From Rhodobacteraceae bacterium EL129 (GTDB lineage: Bacteria > Pseudomonadota > Alphaproteobacteria > Rhodobacterales > Rhodobacteraceae): 64,000 bases of DNA. The stretch is from assembly GCA_900313005.1 (NCBI GenBank), contig ONZJ01000002.1:1256996-1320995 (forward strand). The letters run 5' to 3'. Position numbers and translations under genes: made by a program. This document shows positions 19,765-29,036 of the stretch, in pieces. The notes under the pieces are model-generated. The model ran no database searches. It had not been told where the DNA came from and saw only the letters and a list, made by a program, of their open reading frames with translations. Position 1 is the stretch's first letter. Each line of letters opens with the position of its first letter.

Positions 19765-20342
19765 GCGGGCACCGTCATCACGTCGATGAAGTTCTTCAGC
19801 AGGGCGTGACCGTGCTCGGAGGCGATGCTTTCAGGATGGAATTGCACGCCGTGGAGGGGCAGGGTCTTGTGTTGCAGCCCCATGATGGTGCCATCGTCCA
19901 GTTCGGCTGTGATTTCAAGACAGTCGGGCATTGTATCGCGATCCACCACCAGCGAGTGATAGCGTGTCGCTTCAAATGGCGTGGGCAGCCCCGCAAACAC
20001 ACCTTTGCCCGTGTGGTGCACGGTCCCCATCTTGCCATGAACAATGTCTGTGTGCCGCACGACCTTGCCGCCAAAGATTTGCCCGATGGCCTGATGGCCC
20101 AGGCAAACGCCCATCAGCGGAATGCCTGTTTCAGCGGCGGCTTCGGTCAACGCCAGACAAATCCCAGATTGATCTGGTGTACCGGGTCCGGGGCTGAGCA
20201 GGATGCCGTTGGGTTTCAGCGCCATCGCCTCTTGCACATTCAGGGCATCGTTGCGGTGCACCACCACATCGGCCCCCAATTCGCCCACGTAATGCACCAG
20301 ATTATAGGTGAAACTGTCGTAGTTATCTATCAGGAGCAGCAT
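19761..20342 (-). CDS. trpG: Anthranilate synthase glutamine amidotransferase
   Basis: The 193-residue class I amidotransferase supplies ammonia to TrpE. It has the catalytic Cys in [12 protein letters not shown] and His/Glu in [15 protein letters not shown] start it at the second of two adjacent ATGs, giving the conserved [14 protein letters not shown] beginning; the first ATG (20345) is equally possible. The in-frame extension to 20477 has no trpG-like sequence. trpE lies about 4 kb away, so the two subunits are encoded in separate units. Confidence 0.95.
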   Translation of the reverse strand: MLLLIDNYDSFTYNLVHYVGELGADVVVHRNDALNVQEAMALKPNGILLSPGPGTPDQSGICLALTEAAAETGIPLMGVCLGHQAIGQIFGGKVVRHTDIVHGKMGTVHHTGKGVFAGLPTPFEATRYHSLVVDRDTMPDCLEITAELDDGTIMGLQHKTLPLHGVQFHPESIASEHGHALLKNFIDVMTVPA

Positions 20343-20511
20343 CATGTAGACTTTCGTGGTTTGAGCCGTTTTCGCCCGTCGGTGATTTTTGGCCCGCGTG
20401 GTTTTTTGGGGGTAGAGACCCCGTATGTGGTCGCGGTATACTTGTTCAGGCTTGCGCATGGGCGTCAAGGGGCGCAAAGCTGGGAAAACAGAAATAACGA
20501 GGGCAAAAGCA

Positions 20512-22122
20512 GTGGCACGCGGAACTTTTTCAGGTGTGATTGTCGGAACATTGGTGTCAGCCTTGGGGTTGGGGACGGCCTCTGTGATGACATCCGACCG
20601 GGTGGGGCCATCGCCTCAGGCGGGGGTGATGGACGTGCCCGAAGGGTCTGAGTTCAATCAACCCCGAGAAGACACAACCGCTGCCTTACCTGGGGACGCC
20701 GAAGCACCTGGCGCAGGATCTGCCCCCGAAGTGAGCGCGCCTGAGCCGGATGATCTGGCGTCGCTGAGCGAAGGGGTCACGGAACCCGCAGCACAGCCTG
20801 AAACCGGTGCGGCCGAAGGCAGCATGACGGCCCCCGCCGAAGCTTCAGGTGAGGCAGGTGTTTCTGTCGACAGCGAAGATCCCGTTTTGCCCAGCCCGCA
20901 ATCTCAGGCCCCCGAAGCGCCTGCCGGTGAAGAGGATTTGTCGATTTCAACCGATCCTGCGCAGCCGGCCATGCCGGACGTCAGCGAGGATGATGCAGCT
21001 TTCCCCGACACCGAGGAGCCGTCCGATGCGATGGCTGAGGCTGTGGTTGAGGACGATGCTGAACCTGAAACCATGAGTGCTGAGGCTGAGACGGCAGAGG
21101 TCGCACAGCCCGAAGCCGAAACGGCGACGGCCCTGTCCGACGCCGAGCGCACCGATGACAAAGCCGAGATGGCTGAACCGGTGGGTGATGGTGCTGTCGC
21201 TGAAATTGAGGGCGGTCTGACAGAAGACGCCGATGTGGATGCAGGGGTATCAGGTGAAACACAGGCACTTGCAGCCGCGTCGCCTGAACCATCCAGCACC
21301 ATCGGTGATCTTGCCCCTGAGGTGAAAACCAATCGCCTGCCTTCGGTTGGGGATCAGCCTGATCCTGAAGCTGACACAGAGGTCGTGCCTGAAACGCCTG
21401 CGACAGAAACTGCAGCGGCTGAGCCTGAGGAAGGCACCGATACACGCCCGCCGTTGGAAAAATATGCGGCTGAGTTTGAAAATCCCGGTGACAAGCCATT
21501 GATGTCGATCGTGCTGATTGATGATGGATCGTCCCCGGTGGGGTTACAGGCGCTTGAGAGCTTTCCCTATCCGCTGAGCTTTGCAGTTGCAGCCAATTGG
21601 GATGGAGCAGAAGACGCGATGGTGAAGTACCGCGCGGCCGGGTTCGAGGTTTTGGCCCTGACGGATCTGCCCGAAGGGTCAGGACCGCAGGATGCAGAGC
21701 AGGCGATGCAGGCGGTCTTTTCGGTTCTGTCCGAGGCTGTCGGGGTCATGGAAGGCACCGGCAGCGGGTTGCAATCCAGCCGTGCCGCCGCCGAGCAATT
21801 GGCCCCCATACTGCTGGACAGTGGGCACGGGGTCGTTCTGTTTCCGAAAGGTTTGAACACAGCGCAAAAGCTGCTGGCGCGCGAAGGCGTGCCGTCGGCT
21901 GCGGTCTTCCGGGACTTTGATGCCAAGGGGCAAAACGCGACGGTGATCCGGCGCTTCCTGGATCAGGCGGCGTTCAAGGCCGGACAAGAGAACGCGGGCG
22001 TGGTCATGGTGGGGCGGTTGCGTCCTGATACGGTCAGCGCGCTGTTGCTCTGGGGGCTGCAGGATAGGGCCAATCGCGTGACATTGGCCCCGGTCTCAGC
22101 CTTGCTGAGCAGTGGTGAGTAA
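20512..22122 (+). CDS. Divergent polysaccharide deacetylase family protein with long acidic linker
   Basis: I start it at GTG 20512, which follows a GAGGG-type ribosome-binding site and gives the family-typical beginning MARGTFSGVIVGTLVSALGL, a membrane anchor or uncleaved signal. Residues of about 55-320 are a low-complexity stretch rich in Glu, Asp, Ala, Pro and Ser. The C-terminal domain (from about 325: PLMSIVLIDDGSSPVGLQAL, PYPLSFAVAANWDG) matches the YibQ-like divergent polysaccharide deacetylase fold. The role is probably in the envelope; catalytic activity is unproven for this family. It diverges from trpG. Confidence 0.75.
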   Translation: MARGTFSGVIVGTLVSALGLGTASVMTSDRVGPSPQAGVMDVPEGSEFNQPREDTTAALPGDAEAPGAGSAPEVSAPEPDDLASLSEGVTEPAAQPETGAAEGSMTAPAEASGEAGVSVDSEDPVLPSPQSQAPEAPAGEEDLSISTDPAQPAMPDVSEDDAAFPDTEEPSDAMAEAVVEDDAEPETMSAEAETAEVAQPEAETATALSDAERTDDKAEMAEPVGDGAVAEIEGGLTEDADVDAGVSGETQALAAASPEPSSTIGDLAPEVKTNRLPSVGDQPDPEADTEVVPETPATETAAAEPEEGTDTRPPLEKYAAEFENPGDKPLMSIVLIDDGSSPVGLQALESFPYPLSFAVAANWDGAEDAMVKYRAAGFEVLALTDLPEGSGPQDAEQAMQAVFSVLSEAVGVMEGTGSGLQSSRAAAEQLAPILLDSGHGVVLFPKGLNTAQKLLAREGVPSAAVFRDFDAKGQNATVIRRFLDQAAFKAGQENAGVVMVGRLRPDTVSALLLWGLQDRANRVTLAPVSALLSSGE

Positions 22123-22153
22123 CGAACGATCGCACTAGTGGATGGGCATGGCG

Positions 22154-23563
22154 TTATGCAGCTGGCTTGGGGTCAATAGGTGTCTCCAATGGACTTTCGT
22201 CTTTGATCCGTTCAGCGGCAGAAAAACACCGGTCTTCGTCAAAAGGGCGTCCGATGATTTGAACCCCTTGTGGCACAGAGTTTGCTAAACACACAGGCAC
22301 CGCGACAGAAGGTAATCCGATGAGATTGCAGAATTCGGTTAATTGGAACGATTGAACCAGTCGTCTCATGGCGCTGGCTCCTTCCAGATCATACCCAACT
22401 TCGAAGGGTTCCAGAGTTGAAACTGGCCCAAGGATCAACGGGTAGTGGTGCATCAATTTAGAGCATTCTGTAGATAACCTGTGGCGGTTCGAGATCGCGA
22501 GCAAATATTCTGTCAGGCTGCGACTTGAAGGTTTGATCGCCGACCTGACAACCTGTGCTGTATCGGGAGACAACTGGTTTATTGTGCCCTCAAGGTCTGA
22601 GGCTTCATTCGTAAAGAAAGCGTCAACGATGTCGGTTGAGCGGGCAAAGAGAGAGGGGTCGATGTCCTCGACAGTGTATCCGGCAGCCCGAAGCGAATGG
22701 ACAGCTGTATCCAATGCGAATGTGACGCCGGGGTCCACGCCCTGACCTGAACTGTCCCGGACCAGCCCGATGTGATGCTCGCGCCCAGGCGCACAGGGCG
22801 GGGCCGCGCCTTGCGTCCAAGTCGGATCTGTCGGGTCAGGCCGCTGCATAACACTCAGAACCAACCTGAGATCAGCAACACTTCTGGCCATGGGGCCATT
22901 CACCGCGGCAATTTGTTCGTAGTAGCTGGGGGGGTAATCGCTCAACATGGACATGTGCGATGAAACGCGGCCTGTGGTTGGGCGCAATCCAAACACACCG
23001 CAGTTGATGGCCGGTTGTCGGGTAGACCCGCCCATGTCATTGCCAATACCTAATGCGGACATGCCCGTCGCAAGGGCAGCGGCCTCTCCACCGCTGGATC
23101 CGCCTGGCGTGCGCGATGGGTTCCACGGATTTTGCGTGGCTCCATGCAGCGCGTTGTCTGTGTGCCACCTGAGGCCGAAGTCGGGCATGTTGCTGCGACC
23201 AATGACAATCGCACCTGCGGCAATAAGATGCTGCACCACGGGGGCGTCCTGCATGGCAATGTTGTCTTTGTAACTGGCCACACCGTAAGTGGTTGCGGTT
23301 CCAGCGACATCAATGTTTTCCTTGATAGTGATCGGCAATCCGTGCAGCGGTCGAAGATGTGCCTCGGAGCGGGGTAAGGCATCTGACAAATCGGCTTTTG
23401 CCAGGGCAGCATCGGCCAAAATGACCGTCAATGCGTTAACGTGAGGATTCACGGCCTCAATCCGATCCAGATGGGCTTGTACGACCTCGCGGCACGAGGT
23501 TTCATTTGCTCGGGTCGCAGAGACAATTTGAGTGGCGCTCCAGCGCCAGAGATCTTGGGACAT
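22154..23563 (-). CDS. Amidase-signature family hydrolase
   Basis: The 469-residue enzyme has the amidase Ser-cisSer-Lys triad context: Lys in PITIKENIDVAG, cis-Ser in TPGGSSGGEAAAL, and the nucleophile Ser in GNDMGGSTRQPA. I start it at ATG 23563, which has an AAAGG site eight bases upstream; an in-frame TTG at 23611 would add 16 residues. The family hydrolyses amides of many kinds, including GatA, but the absence of gatB/gatC neighbours and the sequence suggest a general amidase. The substrate is unknown. Confidence 0.85.
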   Translation of the reverse strand: MSQDLWRWSATQIVSATRANETSCREVVQAHLDRIEAVNPHVNALTVILADAALAKADLSDALPRSEAHLRPLHGLPITIKENIDVAGTATTYGVASYKDNIAMQDAPVVQHLIAAGAIVIGRSNMPDFGLRWHTDNALHGATQNPWNPSRTPGGSSGGEAAALATGMSALGIGNDMGGSTRQPAINCGVFGLRPTTGRVSSHMSMLSDYPPSYYEQIAAVNGPMARSVADLRLVLSVMQRPDPTDPTWTQGAAPPCAPGREHHIGLVRDSSGQGVDPGVTFALDTAVHSLRAAGYTVEDIDPSLFARSTDIVDAFFTNEASDLEGTINQLSPDTAQVVRSAIKPSSRSLTEYLLAISNRHRLSTECSKLMHHYPLILGPVSTLEPFEVGYDLEGASAMRRLVQSFQLTEFCNLIGLPSVAVPVCLANSVPQGVQIIGRPFDEDRCFSAAERIKDESPLETPIDPKPAA

Positions 23564-23727
23564 TGGGGAAGCCTTTGAAGAATGTGAAACAGCACTCGGG
23601 AAATCAGACAAGGCCTGATCCGCGAGACTAAAACCGCTTTGCGTTTCGAGTGGCGCAATCTTGCGATGGGTGCATCATATCAACATGGGGTCAGCCTAAT
23701 GACGTACCCCTGCAAGATCAACTGTTG

Positions 23728-24279
23728 CTACACAGAACCGTCCTGCCAGGCACCAGTGGCCAAACCATCCAAAGACCACTCTCCAATTTGCCAGCGGACC
23801 AGCCGCAGGGTGGGGTGACCCACATGGGCTGTCATCCGGCGGACCTGACGGTTGCGTCCTTCGGAAATAGTGATCTTGAGCCAGCAATCCGGGACGGATT
23901 TACGGTATCTGACGGGGGGATCACGGTCCCATAGGTCAGGTGGCTCAATGCGGCCAACCGTTGCGGGTTTGGTGTGCCCGTCTTTCAGCGGGACACCTTT
24001 GCACAAGGCTGACAAAGCTGCGTCATCTGGCAGGCCCTCAACCTGCACCAGATAAGTCTTCGACATCTTGTGCTTGGGCTCAGCAATGCGGGCTTGCAAT
24101 CGGCCGTCGTCGGTCAGCACCATTAGGCCTTCGCTGTCGCGGTCGAGCCGTCCAGCGGGGTAGACGCCCGGTACGTCAATGTAGTCGGAAAGTGTGGGGC
24201 GCGAGGACCCTTGCATGCCCTTGTCGGTAAACTGAGACAAGACACCGAAAGGTTTGTTGAAGAGGATCACACGGGTCAT
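23728..24279 (-). CDS. rluE: Pseudouridine synthase, RluE-like
   Basis: The 183-residue protein has the RsuA/RluE catalytic motif [17 protein letters not shown] with its Asp, the [11 protein letters not shown] start, and the GRNRQVRRM segment near the C-terminus. It lacks the N-terminal S4 domain, which fits RluE, the enzyme modifying a uridine in 23S rRNA domain V. The exact target is inferred from this architecture. Confidence 0.85.
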   Translation of the reverse strand: MTRVILFNKPFGVLSQFTDKGMQGSSRPTLSDYIDVPGVYPAGRLDRDSEGLMVLTDDGRLQARIAEPKHKMSKTYLVQVEGLPDDAALSALCKGVPLKDGHTKPATVGRIEPPDLWDRDPPVRYRKSVPDCWLKITISEGRNRQVRRMTAHVGHPTLRLVRWQIGEWSLDGLATGAWQDGSV

Positions 24280-24312
24280 TTGAGTCCTGTTCGGGCAGCG
24301 GTCAGGCGGGGG

Positions 24313-24340
24313 CTAAGAAAATTCGTACGAATTTTCTTAG
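24313..24340. repeat. 28-bp perfect palindrome after trpE
   Basis: CTAAGAAAATTCG (24313-24325) is followed by TA and then its exact complement CGAATTTTCTTAG (24328-24340). It lies just past the trpE stop and before the RluE-like gene. As RNA it would form a long, A+U-rich hairpin. A related element lies at 28981-29010, also after the stop of a leftward gene. Confidence 0.7.
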
Positions 24341-24350
24341 GGTGTCCAGT

Positions 24351-25862
24351 TCAACCGTTGTCGTTTCCCACGAAGCGTGCGGCATCTGCCGCGGCCCGGC
24401 GGATGGCGTTGGATTTATGGACGGTTTCCATGTACTCGGCCTCGGGGTCGCTGTCATAGACCACGCCGCCGCCAGCCTGAATATAGAGGTTTTCGTCTTT
24501 CACCACAGCCGTCCGCAGCGCGATGCACACATCCATATCGCCGCCTGCACTGAAATAGCCAACACCGCCGCCATAGACGCCGCGTTTTTCAGGCTCCAGC
24601 TCGTCGATGATTTCCATCGCGCGGACTTTGGGAGCACCGGACACCGTCCCCGCAGGCAATCCGGCCAGCAGCGCACTGAGAGCGTCCTGATCCTCTGCCA
24701 ATTCGCCCACAACGTTCGAGACGATGTGCATCACGTGGCTGTAGCGTTCGATGATGAACTCTTCGGTTGGGCGCACCGTGCCGATCTTGGACACGCGGCC
24801 CGTGTCGTTGCGCCCCAGATCGAGCAGCATCAGATGTTCGGCCAGTTCTTTTTTGTCGGCCAGCAAATCGGCCTCGTGGGCGCGATCTTCTTCGGGGGTG
24901 GCCCCACGTGGACGCGTGCCCGCGATGGGGCGGATCGTGACCTCGTCGCCAAAGACCCGCACCAGGATTTCGGGACTGGCCCCCACAACCTGAAAGCCGC
25001 CAAAGTTGAAATAGAACATAAACGGCGACGGGTTGGTGCGGCGCAGGCTGCGATAGAGCGCGAAGGGCGGTTGACGGAAGGGCTGGGTCCAGCGTTGGCT
25101 GGGCACCACCTGAAAGATGTCACCGGCCTTGATGTACTCTTTGGCCTTGTTCACTGCAGCCTTGTAGCCGTCTTTTGTGAAATTGGAGACGGGCGGGGCG
25201 TCCTCGTGGGCATCGCCCAGATCACGGGCTTGCTCGGGCAGGGCACGGCCCATGTCGCGGACGGCGTCCATCACCCGTTCGGCTGCCTGGGCGTATGCGG
25301 CACGGGCATCCAGGCCCGAATTGACCCAGGCCGGAGACACCACCGTCACTTCGCCTTTGACCCCATCCAGCACTGCAACCGCCGACGGGCGCAGCATGAG
25401 TGCGTCGGGCAAACCCAGCGGGTCTGGATTCACATCCGGCAGATGTTCTACCAAGCGGATCATGTCATAACCCAAATAGCCAAACAGCCCGGCCGAGGCG
25501 GCTGGCAGATCATCGGGCAGATCAATCCGGCACTCCGCGATCAGGGCGCGCAGGTTGTCCAGAGGGTTGCCTGTCTGTGCCTCAAAATTGTGGGTATCAA
25601 TGCGTGCGGCCCGGTTGATGCGGCTATCCTCGCCGTGGCATTGCCAAATCACATCGGGCTTCATGCCGATGATGGAGTAGCGTCCACGGACCTCGCCGCC
25701 GGTCACGGATTCCAGCAAGAAGGCATCACGGTCCGCACCGGTGAGTTTCAGCATCAACGACACAGGCGTGTCCAGATCAGCGGCCAGGCGGGTATAGACC
25801 ACCTGGTTCTCGCCCGCTTCAAAACCCTTGGCGAACTCCTCATACGAAGGGGTCAGTTGCAT
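24351..25862 (-). CDS. trpE: Anthranilate synthase component I
   Basis: The 503-residue chorismate-utilising enzyme makes anthranilate with TrpG. Visible landmarks are the LMLKLTGADRDAFLLESV tryptophan-feedback region near the N-terminus, FMFYFNFGGFQVVGASPEIL, RPIAGTRPRGATPEEDR, LMLLDLGRNDTGRVSK and the C-terminal GGVGYFSAGGDMDVCIALRT. It starts 12 bases after ppiD, so it is probably cotranscribed with the chaperone. I see no leader-peptide attenuator. Confidence 0.96.
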   Translation of the reverse strand: MQLTPSYEEFAKGFEAGENQVVYTRLAADLDTPVSLMLKLTGADRDAFLLESVTGGEVRGRYSIIGMKPDVIWQCHGEDSRINRAARIDTHNFEAQTGNPLDNLRALIAECRIDLPDDLPAASAGLFGYLGYDMIRLVEHLPDVNPDPLGLPDALMLRPSAVAVLDGVKGEVTVVSPAWVNSGLDARAAYAQAAERVMDAVRDMGRALPEQARDLGDAHEDAPPVSNFTKDGYKAAVNKAKEYIKAGDIFQVVPSQRWTQPFRQPPFALYRSLRRTNPSPFMFYFNFGGFQVVGASPEILVRVFGDEVTIRPIAGTRPRGATPEEDRAHEADLLADKKELAEHLMLLDLGRNDTGRVSKIGTVRPTEEFIIERYSHVMHIVSNVVGELAEDQDALSALLAGLPAGTVSGAPKVRAMEIIDELEPEKRGVYGGGVGYFSAGGDMDVCIALRTAVVKDENLYIQAGGGVVYDSDPEAEYMETVHKSNAIRRAAADAARFVGNDNG

Positions 25863-25874
25863 CAGGATCGCCCT

Positions 25875-27719
25875 TTACTGGAAATTTGCGTGCACTGCGT
25901 TGATCGCTTGTTGATCAATCTGGATGCCCGTGCGGCTGCGAATGTCATTGGCCAGCGCCTGATAGATGTCCGTGGCCAGCCCGTTCGAGGCATCGGTGCT
26001 GAGCGCATCGCGCAGGCGGATCAGGTCTTCTGCTTCAGGATCTGGAGGGGCGATGCTGTCGAGCCGCATCACAAAGATGCGCCCCTCACCATCCAGAATT
26101 TGCGCATCCGTCTCGGTCATCTCGAAGACGGTTTCGATGAATTCTTCCGGGGCGTCAGGCTGAAACCCACCGCGCGTTACCTCAACCGTTGTGGTTTGCG
26201 GCATGTTGTGATCGGCAAATGCCTCGCCTGACTTCAGGGCCGTGAGGGCAGGGGTGACCTGTTTGCGCAGCTCTTCAATAATAGTTTGCGCGCGCCAGGC
26301 GGCGTCTGCTTCGGCGCGCACGGCGTCAAGAGGCTGGATTTGCGGCTCGATCACCTTGTTCAGGCGCATGGCAAAGATTCCGTCATCCTCGAGCTTGGCC
26401 ACTTCGGGGAAATCAGCGGTGGTGATGGTGGCGGCTGCTGTGCGGAAGGCATCATAGGCGCCGATCCCATCCGTCATCCCTTCGTGCCACTGGATTTTTC
26501 CCAGTTGCATATCGGTTTCTTCCGCCAGTTCCTCAACCGTGGCCCCGCCGGCCAGCAGATCGTCAATCGTTTCGATCTGAGCGTCGATCACACGGCGCGC
26601 CCGGTCGCCGGCCAGTTCATCGCGCAGCATCGGCTGGGCTTGCTCGAAGGGGGTCAGCTGGGCCTGCAACACGCCGTTGACACGAAAGAGCGCCGGACCA
26701 AGAGACGTCTCAAGGGGGCCGGTGACGTCGCCGACGTTGGTCGAGAAGATGGCATCGCCCAGACCCCCTAAGTCCGCCAGGCTCACGTCGCCCATATCCA
26801 CATCGGTCAGCTCCAGTCCGCGCTCGACGACCAGATCGTCAAAACTGACCTCTTCGCTATTAACACGGGCAATCGCGGCTTGGGCCGCGGCCTGATCAGG
26901 AAAGACCAGACGTTCGATCAAGCGGCGTTCAGGCTGGTTGAACTCGTCCGCACGCTCGTCATAGGCGGCGCGCAGGGTGTCTTCGTCTACCTCGACCGTG
27001 TCGATGATCATTTCGGGCGTGAGCCAGGCAAAGGTGATATCCCGGGCCTCGGGTGTGGTGAAATCGGGTAGATGTGTCTGATGATAAGCCATCAGGTCTG
27101 CGTCATCCGGATCGGGCAGACCCGTGATCAGATCGCCCTGATCCAGCATGGCCCATGTGATGGTGCGGCGTTCGCCCACATAGCTCATCAGCGTGTCAGC
27201 ATAGGTTTCAGGCAGGCCGGTGCCGGCGACAACCGCGCCTTGTAGCAAGCTGCGTGCTGCCTCTGACCGCAGGTCGTCTTCGAACTGACCTTCTGTCATA
27301 CCGGTTTGTTCCAGGCGAAAGCGGTAGGCGTCGCGATCAAAATCCCCATTGAGCCCCTGAAAGGCAGGAATTTCGCGAATTTGAGCCGCCAGGTTGTCAT
27401 CACCAATGGAGACGCCCATGATGCGCGCTTCTTCCTCGAGCGATGCGGTGGTGACAAGGCGAGACAGCACGGTCTGGTCAATGCGGTCTGCCTGCGCCTG
27501 CGCAAAGCTGATGGGGCCGCCACGTGCGGCACTTTCGGCCTGAATTTCGGATTGCAGCCCACGGGCATAGTCGCTGAGTGCGATCGGCGTTTCACCAACC
27601 GATCCGACCGAGCGGATGTTGCCACCGAAGTTTCCGACGCTAAAGCCTCCAAGACCAATGATCAAAAGGCCCATGAGGACCCACATGGCCATGTTGCCGA
27701 TGCCTTTTTTGCCTGCCAT
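25875..27719 (-). CDS. ppiD: PpiD-like periplasmic folding factor
   Basis: The 614-residue protein starts with a short cytosolic tail and one membrane helix (MWVLMGLLIIGLGGFSVG, residues 12-29), then a SurA/PpiD N-terminal chaperone domain and a parvulin-type domain around 240-365 (RRLIERLVFPDQAAAQAAIARV region). It would be anchored in the inner membrane and help fold secreted proteins. Parvulin active-site residues are poorly conserved, as is common in PpiD. It is the first gene of the ppiD-trpE unit. Confidence 0.85.
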   Translation of the reverse strand: MAGKKGIGNMAMWVLMGLLIIGLGGFSVGNFGGNIRSVGSVGETPIALSDYARGLQSEIQAESAARGGPISFAQAQADRIDQTVLSRLVTTASLEEEARIMGVSIGDDNLAAQIREIPAFQGLNGDFDRDAYRFRLEQTGMTEGQFEDDLRSEAARSLLQGAVVAGTGLPETYADTLMSYVGERRTITWAMLDQGDLITGLPDPDDADLMAYHQTHLPDFTTPEARDITFAWLTPEMIIDTVEVDEDTLRAAYDERADEFNQPERRLIERLVFPDQAAAQAAIARVNSEEVSFDDLVVERGLELTDVDMGDVSLADLGGLGDAIFSTNVGDVTGPLETSLGPALFRVNGVLQAQLTPFEQAQPMLRDELAGDRARRVIDAQIETIDDLLAGGATVEELAEETDMQLGKIQWHEGMTDGIGAYDAFRTAAATITTADFPEVAKLEDDGIFAMRLNKVIEPQIQPLDAVRAEADAAWRAQTIIEELRKQVTPALTALKSGEAFADHNMPQTTTVEVTRGGFQPDAPEEFIETVFEMTETDAQILDGEGRIFVMRLDSIAPPDPEAEDLIRLRDALSTDASNGLATDIYQALANDIRSRTGIQIDQQAINAVHANFQ

Positions 27720-27769
27720 TTTCCGGTTCCTGCTGGTTTTGGTTGCCGATGTATCTACGCGCTGTGCCC

Positions 27770-28957
27770 CTAAGGGGCAAGAGGCCAGCTGAGGGCGGCG
27801 AGACGGTCAAAAAGTGTGCCGATCTCGGCGCGGTTGACGTTTGCAAAGGCCAGCCGCAATTCGCGTGCGCCCGAAGGATCATCCGCTGGGCGGAACATGG
27901 TGCCGGGCAGCACCAGAACACTGGCCTCTGCTACCAGTTTCTCGGCCAGAACGTTGGAGGGCATGTCAAACGGGTGGCGCAGGTAGGCGAAGTAGGCGCC
28001 GTTGCCCATGAGCTGCCAGCCCCGGGCGGTCAGTTTGGGCATATTGTCTTCAATCGCGGCCCGTCGGTCGAGGATTTCGGCGCGTTCGCCCGCCAGCCAT
28101 TGAGTAAGGTTCTGCATCCCCCAAAGCGCGGCGTGCTGACCCAGCTGGTTGGGGCAGATGGTGACGGTGTCGAGGAACTTTTCGGCCTCGGCCAGACGGG
28201 TAGGCGAGGTCAGCATGGCTCCAACCCGGTGCCCCGTCAGGCGATAGGCCTTGGAAAAGGAATAAAGCTGCACCAGCGTGTCGCCCCAATCCGTGTCGCG
28301 CAGCAAGTCATGCGGTGCGCCGGTGCGGGCATCAAAGTCGCGGTAGGTTTCGTCCACCACAAGGGTGATGCCACGGCGTTTGGCCAGATCATAAAAGGCG
28401 CGCAGCAATGTGTCGGGGTATTCCACTCCGCCGGGGTTGTTGGGGCTGACAAGAACTATGGCACGGGTGCGGTCAGTGATAAGGCGCTCGGCCTGTTCAG
28501 GATCCGGCAGGAGCCCCTCGCCAGCGGCCAGAGGGACGCAGGTCAAGCCGTTCATATCCAGCCACATTTTGTGATTGAAGTACCAGGGCGTGGGCAAGAT
28601 CACCTCGTCGCCTTCGCCCGCCAGAGACATCATCGTGGCGCAAAACGCCTGGTTGCAGCCGGATGTGATGGCGACATTTTCGGCTACCAGTGTCGCGCCA
28701 TAGGCCGCGGACCATTGAAGGGCCACTTCGGCGCGCAGTTCGGGCAGGCCGAGCACGGGGCCATAGAGATGGGCCTCGGGGTTGTTCAGGGCGGTGTCGG
28801 CGATCACCTGACGCAGGGCTTCGGGTGGTGGGTCCACAGGGGCGGCCTGACTGACGTTGATCAGCGGGCGGTCGGCGGGGAATGTTACGCCATCCAACCA
28901 GCGACGGGCCTCCATGACGGGCGGGGCGAATGTTTGGGCGGTGCGCGGCATGGTCAT
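27770..28957 (-). CDS. PLP-dependent class I/II aminotransferase
   Basis: The 395-residue fold-type I enzyme has the PLP lysine in LYSFSKAYRLTGHRVG, the VLVSPNNPGGVEYPD motif, and the substrate-carboxylate Arg near ARELRLAFANV. It probably transfers amino groups between an amino acid and a 2-oxo acid; the substrate is not readable. It lies between gpt and ppiD on the same strand. Confidence 0.88.
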   Translation of the reverse strand: MTMPRTAQTFAPPVMEARRWLDGVTFPADRPLINVSQAAPVDPPPEALRQVIADTALNNPEAHLYGPVLGLPELRAEVALQWSAAYGATLVAENVAITSGCNQAFCATMMSLAGEGDEVILPTPWYFNHKMWLDMNGLTCVPLAAGEGLLPDPEQAERLITDRTRAIVLVSPNNPGGVEYPDTLLRAFYDLAKRRGITLVVDETYRDFDARTGAPHDLLRDTDWGDTLVQLYSFSKAYRLTGHRVGAMLTSPTRLAEAEKFLDTVTICPNQLGQHAALWGMQNLTQWLAGERAEILDRRAAIEDNMPKLTARGWQLMGNGAYFAYLRHPFDMPSNVLAEKLVAEASVLVLPGTMFRPADDPSGARELRLAFANVNRAEIGTLFDRLAALSWPLAP

Positions 28958-28980
28958 CGCTGGGTGATCCTTGACAAACG

Positions 28981-29010
28981 TAAAGAAAATTCTGCGAATT
29001 TTCAGCTTTA
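28981..29010. repeat. Imperfect palindrome related to the 24313 element
   Basis: GAAAATTC (28985-28992), TGC and GAATTTTC (28996-29003) form a perfect inner stem, flanked by TAAAG (28981-28985) and CTTTA (29006-29010) with an AG offset. It shares the AAAATTC...GAATTTT core with the 28-bp palindrome at 24313 and occupies the same kind of site, after the stop of gpt and before the aminotransferase. Confidence 0.55.
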
Positions 29011-29036
29011 GGTAGTTTTAAAAAGAAAGAGCAGGG

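Noticed and set aside
25863-25874. trp leader/attenuator before trpE
   Set aside because: Only 12 bases separate ppiD and trpE, leaving no room for a leader peptide and attenuator.
24342-26231. Long plus-strand open frame (629 codons) over trpE and ppiD
   Set aside because: Shadow of trpE and ppiD; His/Gln/Arg-rich without family motifs.
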